Source: Humitalea rosea
Lineage (GTDB): Bacteria > Pseudomonadota > Alphaproteobacteria > Acetobacterales > Acetobacteraceae
Direction: 5' to 3'
DNA length: 47,889 nt
Assembly: GCF_003253705.1 (NCBI RefSeq)
Contig: NZ_QKYU01000032.1
Span: forward strand, 1-47,889
Part shown: one piece after another, positions 1-6,904 of the stretch
How positions within the stretch are numbered: position 1 is the first letter of the stretch
How the letters are laid out: every line of letters begins with the position of its first letter
Program-made: the position numbers and the translations under genes
Notes under the pieces: generated by a model
What the model saw: the letters and a program-made list of their open reading frames with translations, nothing else
What the model was told of the DNA's origin: nothing
The model's database searches: none

Positions 1-329
1 CCAACATAGAAACACCAGCCGCGCATCCCACCCCTTAATAAAGGTAGAATACATCCACCAGAACATGAACCAGTCAGCCCCAAGTCAACCCACACAGGTT
101 AACCAGAACTTACAAGTTCCTTCCAGAAAACCGATCCACAAGGTCAAACAGCAACCAACCACGAGGAAGCCACCAGGCAACCAGCCCAACAACTCCGCAT
201 CAGCGGATGGAAAACCGGCCGCCTGAGAAGGCGGCGGGGCAGGCGATCTACTCGGCCAATGGCCTTTCGTCAACTGCCTCGCCCCGTCTCCGGGGCCGGT
301 GGACCGGAGCGGCCAGCGCCGCTTCGGTG
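1..329 (-). ncRNA. probable rRNA operon leader (5' part; 16S gene off the left edge)
   Basis: Read leftwards, this stretch follows a near-consensus promoter and has no convincing reading frame. It is AC-rich on the plus strand and contains a boxA-like element (minus-strand TGCTGTTTGACC, plus positions 142-153) of the kind that precedes 16S rRNA genes. A GC-rich hairpin region lies just after the presumed start site. No 16S sequence is visible, so the rRNA assignment is an inference from the promoter plus boxA. A stable leader of a tRNA or ribosomal-protein operon is the alternative. Confidence 0.5.
142..153 (-). promoter_or_regulatory. boxA-like antitermination element
   Basis: The minus strand reads TGCTGTTTGACC, close to the TGCTCTTTAACA/TGCTCTTTGACA boxA sites of rRNA leaders. 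It lies about 175 bases downstream of the predicted start site. This element, more than anything else, suggests that the leftward transcript is ribosomal. Confidence 0.4.
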
Positions 330-335
330 AGGCGG

Positions 336-364
336 GTTCTAGGCGGGTGACACAGGTCTGTCAA
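336..364 (-). promoter_or_regulatory. strong sigma70-type promoter, leftward
   Basis: On the minus strand the -35 is a perfect TTGACA (plus 359-364) and the -10 is TAGAAC (plus 336-341), with a 17-bp spacer. The bases after the -10 are GC-rich (CCGCCTCACCG), which resembles the discriminator of stringently controlled stable-RNA promoters. The expected start is near 328-330 and transcription runs out of the left edge. Confidence 0.7.
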
Positions 365-445
365 ACGGGAGTTGCGCCTTTTCCGCATATGTCACGAAAA
401 AGCCTGCACGCCATGCATGTCATCGTCATGAAACCGGCCTCTGAG

Positions 446-1417
446 CTAGGATGCTGCAGTGATATTGGCGCTTCGGATCACCTGTCCCCACCGTTCGATC
501 TCAGCCGCGAGAAAGGTTCCGCAGGCCTCGGGGGTGGAAGCGACCACATCGGCGCCCTGTTCTTCGATCCGCGAGCGCACCTCCGGTTCGGCCAGAACCT
601 GCGTCAGTGCCGCATGCATCCGCTCCACGATCGGCGCGGGCGTCCCCGCCCGGCCGAGAAAGGCCCACCAGGTGGGCGCTGCGAAGGCAGGGAAGCCCTG
701 CTGCGCGAAAGATTTGGTTCCAGGGACGTGCCGCGTCTCCTCCAGCGTGGTCACGCCAAGCGGACGTAGTGTCCCGGCCCGGATGTGCTGGCTGATGATG
801 ACCACATTCGACATGAACAGCGGCACCTGCCCGCCCACCGCGTCAGAAACAGCCGGGCCACCCCCGCGGTAGGGCACATGCACAAGGCCAAATCCCCCCT
901 GCTGCTGGAGCAGCGTGGTCGACACATGGGCCAGACCACCCACGCCGCTGGTCGCATAGGGGATGGTATCCGGGGCGCGCTTGGCGGCGTCGATCACATC
1001 CTGGAAGCTCCGATAGGGTGTCGAATAATGCGCCACCATGGCCAACGGCCCGGTTGCCACCAGGCTCACCGGCGCAAATGCCTCCAAGGCACGGTATGGC
1101 AGGCGCATGACAGTCTGGTTTGTGGCCTCGTTGTCATAGGCCAGCATCCAGGTGTAGCCATCCGGCGCGGAACGCGCCGCTTCCTGCGCGCCGATCGCAC
1201 CCGAAGCACCGCCGCGGTTATCGATCACCACTGCTCGGCCAAGCACTTCGCTCAGCCGGGCCTGGAAAATCCGCGCGATAGTGTCCGTGGACCCTCCGGG
1301 AGGCCAGGGGACGATCAGCCGGATCGGCCGATCCGGCCATGCCCCTTGCCCCATCACGATACCCGGGGCGGCCAGCCCGGTCGCGGTCAAGGCCAAAAGA
1401 TGACGGCGCTGCAGCAT
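446..1417 (-). CDS. Bug-family (TctC-like) periplasmic solute-binding protein
   Basis: Mature Bug proteins bind organic acids such as carboxylates in the periplasm, classically for tripartite tricarboxylate transporters. The start at 1417 is preferred over the longer frame: it has a GGGGAGAG ribosome site and opens directly with an export signal carrying a twin-arginine-like QRRHLLAL and ending near VMGQ (about residue 24). The body shows the family motifs WPDRPIRLIVPWPPGGSTD, a VIDNRGGASG segment, PDGYTWML and HVPYRGGGPA. Length is 323 residues, normal for the family. It is a close paralogue of the next gene upstream. No TctA/TctB membrane genes are nearby, so it is an orphan receptor and its ligand is unknown. 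Confidence 0.9.
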   Translation of the reverse strand: MLQRRHLLALTATGLAAPGIVMGQGAWPDRPIRLIVPWPPGGSTDTIARIFQARLSEVLGRAVVIDNRGGASGAIGAQEAARSAPDGYTWMLAYDNEATNQTVMRLPYRALEAFAPVSLVATGPLAMVAHYSTPYRSFQDVIDAAKRAPDTIPYATSGVGGLAHVSTTLLQQQGGFGLVHVPYRGGGPAVSDAVGGQVPLFMSNVVIISQHIRAGTLRPLGVTTLEETRHVPGTKSFAQQGFPAFAAPTWWAFLGRAGTPAPIVERMHAALTQVLAEPEVRSRIEEQGADVVASTPEACGTFLAAEIERWGQVIRSANITAAS

Positions 1418-1510
1418 TGGCTTGGACTCTCCCCTGATGCCGTCCCCCGACACGTTGCCGATCGGCATTGTTGTCAGACATCGCACCAGCGGAGCGCCGT
1501 CGCAAGCGGA

Positions 1511-2497
1511 TCAGCTATCCGTGCTGATCCCATTGTCGCGGATGACCTTGCCCCAGGTCTCCACCTGGCCAAGCAGGAAGGTTCTGGTCTCCTCCGGCGT
1601 GCTGGCCACGATGTCGGCCCCCTGTTCCGCCATGCGGGCCTGGACCGCGGGTTCTGCGAGAACCTGTGCGATCGTCTGCTGCATCTTCTCAACAATAGGC
1701 GGCGGGATATTCGCCGGTCCCACGAGGGTCCAGTAGGTCAGCGCCTCGAATCCAGGGAAGCCCTGCGCCGCGAAGGGCGCCAAACCAGGCAGGTAGCGGC
1801 TTTCCGCCCGGGTCGAGATACCAATGGGGCGCAAGGCGCCGGCCCGGATATGCGGCAGGATGATCACGATATTCGACATGAAGAGCGGCACATGACCAGC
1901 CAGACTGTCCTGTAGGGCTGGCCCCCCACCGCGATAGGGCACATGGGTCATGCGAAAGTCACCCCGTTGCTGCAAAAGCACGGCTGCAACATGCGCCAAG
2001 CTGCCGACTCCGGTCGTCGCGTAGCTCAGGAAGTCGGGCCGCGCCTTGGCCTCCGCAATGACATCCGCGAGGGTGCGATAAGGCAGGCTCGGGTGGGCGG
2101 TGAGCGCATAGGGGCAGGTGCCAAGCACGCTGCAGAAGCTGAAATCCGTCGCGACCTTATAGGGTAGAGGAAGCAGCGTATCATTGGCCGCCAGGGTGTC
2201 ATTGGCCAGGAGCCATGTGTAGCCGTCAGGTGCTGAGCGGGACATCTCGTTGGACCCAACGGAACCCGAAGCGCCAGCACGGTTATCCACAATGATCGAC
2301 CGACCGAGGAGTTCCTGCAGCCGCGGCTGGATGATGCGGGCGACGGTGTCATTCGACCCGCCGGGAGGATAGGGGACGATAATGCGGATCGGCCGGTCGG
2401 GCCACACACCCTGCGCCCTCGCGATTGAGGGCGCGGCAAGCGCCGGGGCCATTCCCGCAACGGCGAACGTCAGCAGGCTACGACGGTGCTGTTTCAT
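1511..2497 (-). CDS. Bug-family (TctC-like) periplasmic solute-binding protein, paralogue
   Basis: This 328-residue receptor is strongly similar to its downstream neighbour along the whole length (shared WPDRPIRIIVPYPPGGSND, IIVDNRAGASGS, SAPDGYTWLLA, HVPYRGGGPAL, EQGADIVASTPEE). The pair therefore looks like a tandem duplication. The start at 2497 follows a GGGGGAAGG ribosome site and gives a signal peptide with HRRSLLTF and a cleavage site near SIARAQ. The gap to the next gene is about 90 bases. A LysR gene sits just upstream in the same direction (61 bases), so the three may be transcribed together or the regulator may control the receptors. The ligand cannot be read from sequence. Confidence 0.9.
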   Translation of the reverse strand: MKQHRRSLLTFAVAGMAPALAAPSIARAQGVWPDRPIRIIVPYPPGGSNDTVARIIQPRLQELLGRSIIVDNRAGASGSVGSNEMSRSAPDGYTWLLANDTLAANDTLLPLPYKVATDFSFCSVLGTCPYALTAHPSLPYRTLADVIAEAKARPDFLSYATTGVGSLAHVAAVLLQQRGDFRMTHVPYRGGGPALQDSLAGHVPLFMSNIVIILPHIRAGALRPIGISTRAESRYLPGLAPFAAQGFPGFEALTYWTLVGPANIPPPIVEKMQQTIAQVLAEPAVQARMAEQGADIVASTPEETRTFLLGQVETWGKVIRDNGISTDS

Positions 2498-2557
2498 GCC
2501 TTCCCCCTTTTTGGTGAGGGCATTGGGCATGCCCCGGTCCCTCCTATCAAGCCACGA

Positions 2558-3481
2558 TCAAGCGCCGACCAGCACGGGCGAGAGCCCAAGCCGGCCTGAT
2601 TCGGCTTGGCGGAAGCCTTCCTCGATGTACATGGCAAGCGTCTCGGCGGCCCGGTCGCCGGCCATCGCCGGGCTGCGAAGCAGGACAATTCCCATCAAAG
2701 GCAGAGGCGGCAGTCCCTCGGCCTCCCCCATCCAGGTCAACCCTTCAGGTAGCGCGGTCGGCGTGCTTACCGTCAGTGCCAGCCCGGCCAACGCCACGGT
2801 GAAGCACCCGGTCTGGGTCGCCGAGTTATAGGTGACGCGTGCGCGATGCCCTGCGTCGTGCAGCGCAGACAGCGCCGCCCGCCGCCAGGGACAGCCGGAT
2901 TCATCCAGCGCCAGCGCCAGCGGCAATGGGTCCCGGCGGTGCAAGGCATGGCTCGGACTGCCGACCCAGCGCAATGGACCGCGCCAGATCTGCTTGCCCA
3001 TCATCCCGTGCGGCTGGTGCCCCTCGGTCAGCAGCGAGAGGTCGAGTTGCCCCGCTCGCATGCGCTCCGCGAGCCCACCGGAGTTCAAGCAGGTGACGTC
3101 CAGCTCGACAGACGGATGCGCCTCGGCGAAGCGGGCAAGAATGCCGGGAAGCCAATTCAGCGCGTAATCATCCGGGGTGCCGAGCCGAACCGTGCCGGTC
3201 ATCGGTGGCGCTCGCAACGTTGCCAGTATTTCGTCGTTCAGGGCCAGGACGGCGCGGGCGCGCTCAAGCAGCCAGAGGCCTCGCGGGGTCGGGACCATGC
3301 CGCCCGGCGTGCGGATCAGCAGCGTCTGGCCGACCGCTTCCTCCAACCGACGGATCTGCATGGACACAGCCGATTGGGTGCGGCCAACACGCTCAGCAGC
3401 ACGCGTTACGCTGCCACCCTCGGCAATCAGCACGAAGGCGCGGAGCAGATCGGGGTCGAGTCCCGGGGGCAGCGACATCAT
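2558..3481 (-). CDS. LysR-family transcriptional regulator
   Basis: Residues from about 8 to 67 form the winged helix-turn-helix (FVLIAEGGSVTRAAERVGRT, then QSAVSMQIRRLEEAVGQTLL, typical of LysR N-termini). The rest is a co-inducer-binding domain with the usual TGTVRLGTPDDYAL start. The start at 3481 (or the next ATG at 3478) fits the family; the longer frame from 3517 would put the promoter and palindrome inside the gene. It stands 60 bases upstream of the two Bug genes in the same direction and is divergent from a DUF1127 gene. It probably controls itself and one or both neighbours through the palindrome at 3490-3506. Confidence 0.9.
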   Translation of the reverse strand: MMSLPPGLDPDLLRAFVLIAEGGSVTRAAERVGRTQSAVSMQIRRLEEAVGQTLLIRTPGGMVPTPRGLWLLERARAVLALNDEILATLRAPPMTGTVRLGTPDDYALNWLPGILARFAEAHPSVELDVTCLNSGGLAERMRAGQLDLSLLTEGHQPHGMMGKQIWRGPLRWVGSPSHALHRRDPLPLALALDESGCPWRRAALSALHDAGHRARVTYNSATQTGCFTVALAGLALTVSTPTALPEGLTWMGEAEGLPPLPLMGIVLLRSPAMAGDRAAETLAMYIEEGFRQAESGRLGLSPVLVGA

Positions 3482-3488
3482 GAGTGGC

Positions 3489-3517
3489 ACATCAATGGAA
3501 TTGATGCGCCCTGTCAA
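3489..3517 (-). promoter_or_regulatory. candidate promoter of the LysR gene
   Basis: The minus strand has TTGACA (plus 3512-3517), a 17-base spacer, and TGATGT (plus 3489-3494). The start site would fall at about 3482, right at the ATG, so the mRNA may be leaderless. No ribosome site is visible upstream of that ATG, which agrees with this. Confidence 0.4.
3490..3506. promoter_or_regulatory. LysR-type operator: perfect 7-bp inverted repeat
   Basis: CATCAAT-GGA-ATTGATG is a perfect inverted repeat and contains ATC-N9-GAT and T-N11-A, the classic LysR box. It sits 9 bases upstream of the regulator start and overlaps the candidate -10 of its promoter. This is consistent with autoregulation and with control of the divergent gene. 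Confidence 0.6.
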
Positions 3518-3580
3518 AACAACTCGTTTGGCTTATTCGAACCGGCCCTGCACAGAGGCGATCTCAACAGGAGACCATCC

Positions 3581-3814
3581 ATGTCCGCCCAGTTCTTTGG
3601 CCACACCCCCACCCTTGCTGGCCCGCGTTTCCGGGCCGGCTTGCTGCGCGGTCTCGCGCAGGGGTTGAAGCGCGCCTGGGTCGCCATCGAGACGCGCCGG
3701 GATCTCTCAGAGATGGATGCCCGGATGCTCCATGACATCGGCGTAAGTCGCGCCGATGCGATGCGGGAAGTTAACCGGGCGCCCTGGGATCTCGAAGTGC
3801 TGCACCGGCGCTGA
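3581..3814 (+). CDS. DUF1127 small protein
   Basis: This 77-residue protein ends in the DUF1127 signature: AWVAIETRRDLSEMDARML followed by HDIGVSRADAMREV. Members are short, basic alphaproteobacterial proteins. Some characterised ones bind RNA or modulate phosphate and carbon responses; which role applies here is unknown. The start has an AGGAGA ribosome site (3569-3574) six bases upstream. The last 44 bases overlap, tail to tail, the 3' end of the protease gene on the other strand. It is divergent from the LysR gene and shares its intergenic region. Confidence 0.85.
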   Translation: MSAQFFGHTPTLAGPRFRAGLLRGLAQGLKRAWVAIETRRDLSEMDARMLHDIGVSRADAMREVNRAPWDLEVLHRR

Positions 3815-4535
3815 CGTGCCGTTCAATCGCCTGGGCCGCGGCGGCGGTGAGCCGCCGCGCCTCGGCTAGCGCCGATTCTGCGGACAACGCGAATACACGC
3901 CGCGTTTGTCCCTGTGTCAGACCGTCGAGATCGATACCGGTCGCATGGCCCAGGGTCACTGCCGTACCGGTTCGCAGCATTGCAGTGGTCAGCCCAAGCA
4001 CCGCGCCATCGGCGTTCACGACGGGTCCGCCCGAATAGCCCATGAGCGCCGGCATCTGGGCGACGAAGCCAGGACCGCTCCCCTCCAACACCACCTGCGC
4101 CCAATCCACCCGTCCCACGGACAATGACGGCCCGATGCCAGGCGCGCCAAGCGCCCAAACCGCCTCGCCGGCCAATGGGGCGCGATGTGCAAATTTGGGG
4201 GCGGAAAGAAAATCCACCTCCGTTCGAAGTACGAGCAAGTCGAGGCCAGCGCCCAGCGCGACGACCTGTGCATGGGCCATCATGCCATCAGGGCGACGCA
4301 ACCAGAGGCTTCTTTCACCCGCTCGCAGGAGATGTGCGCTGGTCAGGACGTATTCCCGGTCCATCGCAATGGCTGACCCGTGGGGACCCGAGCCAGGTCC
4401 CGCGCTGAGTACCGTGGCAAAGCCGCCTTGCAACAGAGCCGCAGCAGGCGTTCCGGCAGCTTGACTTTGCAGCCCCGGAGCGCAGCCGGTGGCGGCGGCG
4501 AGCAGTGCGATCATCAGCCCACGGGTCAGCCACAT
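3771..4535 (-). CDS. trypsin-like serine protease, probable lipoprotein
   Basis: From the start at 4535 the protein has 254 residues. It opens with a hydrophobic signal (WLTRGLMIALLAAATGC), and Cys18 could be the lipid-modified residue, so an envelope location is likely. The chymotrypsin-fold triad is visible as His68 in LTSAHLL, Asp99 in GLDLLVL and Ser168 in GYSGGPVV. There is no PDZ domain, unlike DegP. The frame is open further upstream to 4664, but that extension has no export signal at its front and a different composition. The 3' end overlaps the DUF1127 gene by 44 bases. Substrate is unknown. Confidence 0.8.
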   Translation of the reverse strand: MWLTRGLMIALLAAATGCAPGLQSQAAGTPAAALLQGGFATVLSAGPGSGPHGSAIAMDREYVLTSAHLLRAGERSLWLRRPDGMMAHAQVVALGAGLDLLVLRTEVDFLSAPKFAHRAPLAGEAVWALGAPGIGPSLSVGRVDWAQVVLEGSGPGFVAQMPALMGYSGGPVVNADGAVLGLTTAMLRTGTAVTLGHATGIDLDGLTQGQTRRVFALSAESALAEARRLTAAAAQAIERHVSAGAALRDPRAPG

Positions 4536-4916
4536 CACCCTACGCCCTGCGCAAGGCAGGCTGAAAGCAGCATCTATGGATATAACCAAGACTCCCCTCC
4601 CCCGCTGCTGCACCCGGGTGCGCCCACAGAGCAGCGGACGAGTGTATGGATCGACCAGGTCCATCCTGGGTCGGCCAGCCGTTTTGGCGGTTGTTAAGAA
4701 GCGAATCGTCCGCCTGGAGCGTCCCTATTGTCTGCCCGATAGCGGCGGGGATGTCCTCTCGTATTGTGAGCGGATCGCTGCGGCGGCACATCAGAAGGGT
4801 CGCCGTCGAGCCTCACAGGCTCTTAGGGTCGCGGCCTTCAGACAGAAACATGCGGTTGCGGCACTCTCGGTGCTGCGCTCGGCCGGTCGCTGACATTACC
4901 GCTTCGGTCTTACGCT
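4536..4916. other. intergenic stretch, one doubtful small frame
   Basis: This 381-base gap lies between the protease start and the end of the MATE gene, both on the minus strand. It should hold the protease promoter, but no clear -35/-10 pair was seen. One plus-strand frame in its right half is listed separately with low confidence. Confidence 0.5.
4684..4893 (+). CDS. possible small basic protein (doubtful)
   Basis: A 69-residue frame starts at a TTG and runs to TGA at 4893. The product would be Ala- and Arg-rich and helical (SYCERIAAAAHQKGRRRASQ near the middle). Its third codon positions are less GC-rich than in the surrounding real genes and no ribosome site is evident. No family was recognised. 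It may be a decayed gene or chance. Confidence 0.2.
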   Translation: MAVVKKRIVRLERPYCLPDSGGDVLSYCERIAAAAHQKGRRRASQALRVAAFRQKHAVAALSVLRSAGR

Positions 4917-6236
4917 TCACCCACCCCAAATGCCCCGCCGGACGCTCGCCGCGGTCACCACCCCATAGGCCGTGATCCCTGCCGCCACCCCCCAGAAGTG
5001 CCCGGTAAGCCCCATCCCCAAGGGCTCCGCCAGCACCCAGCCGCCGCCTACCGCCAGTCCGATGCGGCAGCACGCAGCCAGGACCGGCCCCATCATCCGC
5101 CCGGCCCCCTGGCAGGCGAAGTACATCGCCATGCCCAAACCAAACCCGCCGAGCGCCGGGCCCGTGATCGCTAGCACCGTGGCCGCGATCGCCACCACCG
5201 CCGCATCCCCCGTGAATGCGCGCGCAACAGCCCCAGGAAACAGCCCGACCGCGATCCCGACCGATCCCGCCGCAACCAACGCCAGCCCGCCCCCAGCCCA
5301 GGCTAACGTGCGTGCCCGCGCCCAATCCCCTGCCCCGACAGCCCGCCCGACAAGCGCCGTCAGCGCCGATCCGATCCCGAAGGACAGCGGCACCATCAAA
5401 AACTCCAACCGGGCGGCGATGCCATAGGCGGCGACGGCGGTCGTTCCCCAAGGGGCAAGCTGCGACGTGACCAAAATGGTGGTCAGATTGGCCATCGTCG
5501 CCAGAAGGCAGGCGATCAGCCCAACCTTGAGGATGCGCCCAAACAACATCGCCTGAACACCCACCCGCCAGTGCGGCATGAACCCGGCTCCACCGGTGGC
5601 GACCCGCCACCCCATGCTGAGAGTGGCCGCCAGAAACACCAGGCCAAATGCAAGCGCCACGCCTGGCAGCCCAAGCCCGGCCGGTTCTGCCAGCACCCAG
5701 GCGAACAAGGGATATAGCACCCAGGCCCAGACCATGGTCCGCGCCGCCAGCCCATGCTGCCCGCCGCCGCGCAGAATTGAGGCCAGGGTATTTGCCATCC
5801 AGGCCGGCACCGCCCCCAGGCCGAACAACATGACGGCATAGGGTGTCGCAGCCGCTGCCACCACGGCACCGCCCACCGCGGTCAGGATTGGCTCGGCGAA
5901 GCCCGCCATGAGCAGCATGAAGCCGAGCCCGAAGCCAAGCCCGATCAGCAGAGCATGCAACACCAATGCCGAGGCTTCCTGCGGCTTGCCCGCACCGAGG
6001 GCCCGCGCGATCGCCGCGACAACTCCGCCCCCCATCGCCCCGGTGGACATCTGTTGCATCAGCAGGGCGAAGGGTAACACGACCGCCCAGCCCGCCAGCG
6101 CCGCAGTGCCCTGGCGGGCTGCCAGAATCGTCTCGGCGATCTGCGCGCAAGCCTGAATGGCGGCAATCAGACTGGTGGGAGCCGCCAGCACCAGGATCTG
6201 GCGCAGTGGAGATGACGGAACGGGCGCATGAGGCAT
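4917..6236 (-). CDS. MATE-family efflux transporter
   Basis: This 439-residue protein has about twelve hydrophobic helices and the two-half layout of MATE multidrug/sodium-or-proton antiporters. The first helix (LRQILVLAAPTSLIAAIQAC) begins about 12 residues in, and the second half restarts near ILKVGLIACLLATMANLT. In-frame ATGs also exist at 6251 and 6263; none has a clear ribosome site, so the start is uncertain by up to nine residues. The much longer open frame to 6677 runs under the divergent gene and is not coding there. It shares a promoter region with a divergent unknown gene and a Fur-like box, which raises the possibility of iron-linked export, for example of a siderophore. Confidence 0.85.
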   Translation of the reverse strand: MPHAPVPSSPLRQILVLAAPTSLIAAIQACAQIAETILAARQGTAALAGWAVVLPFALLMQQMSTGAMGGGVVAAIARALGAGKPQEASALVLHALLIGLGFGLGFMLLMAGFAEPILTAVGGAVVAAAATPYAVMLFGLGAVPAWMANTLASILRGGGQHGLAARTMVWAWVLYPLFAWVLAEPAGLGLPGVALAFGLVFLAATLSMGWRVATGGAGFMPHWRVGVQAMLFGRILKVGLIACLLATMANLTTILVTSQLAPWGTTAVAAYGIAARLEFLMVPLSFGIGSALTALVGRAVGAGDWARARTLAWAGGGLALVAAGSVGIAVGLFPGAVARAFTGDAAVVAIAATVLAITGPALGGFGLGMAMYFACQGAGRMMGPVLAACCRIGLAVGGGWVLAEPLGMGLTGHFWGVAAGITAYGVVTAASVRRGIWGG

Positions 6237-6285
6237 GGGCCATGCGACCATCCCGCGCGCCATACGGCAAGTGAGGCTTCTCAAT

Positions 6286-6300
6286 TGCGAATCACTCGCA
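6286..6300. promoter_or_regulatory. Fur-like operator, 7-1-7 inverted repeat
   Basis: TGCGAAT-C-ACTCGCA is a 7-1-7 inverted repeat with one mismatch, the geometry of the Fur box (TGATAAT-n-ATTATCA). It lies 34 bases before the start at 6334 and 50 bases before the divergent MATE start. The half-site is GC-shifted relative to the E. coli consensus, so the assignment to Fur rather than another regulator is an inference. Confidence 0.4.
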
Positions 6301-6333
6301 TTCTCTGTAATCAACACCTCAATGGAGATGCCG

Positions 6334-6813
6334 ATGACGACCCGCGGACTTCCCGATTGGCCCTGGACCGGACATGACACCGCCGATCTGCCCCTGCCGG
6401 AGGCGTTGTTGATCGACGTCACGCGGCGATGGGCCGCGGCATGGCTCAGCGGCCGCCCCACGCTGCCCGCCATCATGCCGCCCTTTGTCGCTGAGGATGC
6501 GAGCGACGCCGCCGGCCCTGCCGAGGCCATGATCCGGGCCGTGGCGGGGGGTCGTTCGCTTCGCGTTGGCCTGCCCGCGACGCCCCAGGTAGTGGGGGAT
6601 GAGACCCTGCTGCTACTTGCCTGCACCATCTGCCAACGTGCGAGCCGTACTGAGGCGCTGGCGGCCTGGTGCGCCATCCTGCCACCTCAAAACGCCTACT
6701 GTGCGATGGGCCATGCCCTCGCCATGGGGAGCCGGTTGCGCCTCGCGGGGTTGGTATTGTCCCCGCCTTTTGGTCAGCCCGCATGCCGGGCGCGTGCCGG
6801 ACGCAACTGCTGA
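6334..6813 (+). CDS. conserved-looking protein of unknown function, 159 residues
   Basis: I do not recognise the family. The ATG at 6334 is chosen because GGAG at 6324-6327 gives a proper spacing; two earlier in-frame ATGs (6322, 6328) overlap that site. The N-terminal part is acidic and Trp-rich (LPDWPWTGHD). The middle has a hydrophobic stretch with CTIC, and further cysteines follow (WCAIL, YCAMG, PACRA, a terminal NC), so metal binding or disulfides are possible. There is no signal peptide. It is divergent from the MATE pump across a Fur-like box, suggesting regulation by iron. It is followed 91 bases later by an acyl-CoA dehydrogenase gene on the same strand. Confidence 0.6.
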   Translation: MTTRGLPDWPWTGHDTADLPLPEALLIDVTRRWAAAWLSGRPTLPAIMPPFVAEDASDAAGPAEAMIRAVAGGRSLRVGLPATPQVVGDETLLLLACTICQRASRTEALAAWCAILPPQNAYCAMGHALAMGSRLRLAGLVLSPPFGQPACRARAGRNC

Positions 6814-6904
6814 TCCGCCTCCGTGCCCCTTGCAACCGCGTCCCGTAGGGGACACGGTCGGATGAGCAAGCAGCGCCGAAGCGGCGCAATATTTGGGGAT
6901 GGGC

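Noticed and set aside
85-273. 62-codon minus-strand frame at the left edge
   Set aside because: It lies in the presumed stable-RNA leader, has no ribosome site and has a Trp/Gly-rich composition unlike a real small protein.
785-1915. Long plus-strand open frame of 376 codons
   Set aside because: It lies opposite two clear Bug genes and spans their junction; composition is His/Arg/Gly-rich as expected for an antisense frame in GC-rich DNA.
2846-3580. Long plus-strand extension upstream of the DUF1127 gene
   Set aside because: The frame is open but runs antisense to the LysR gene; the AGGAGA site and family homology place the real start at 3581.
6264-6677. N-terminal extension of the MATE frame
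   Set aside because: It would run antisense through the 159-residue divergent gene and its promoter and adds no membrane helix.
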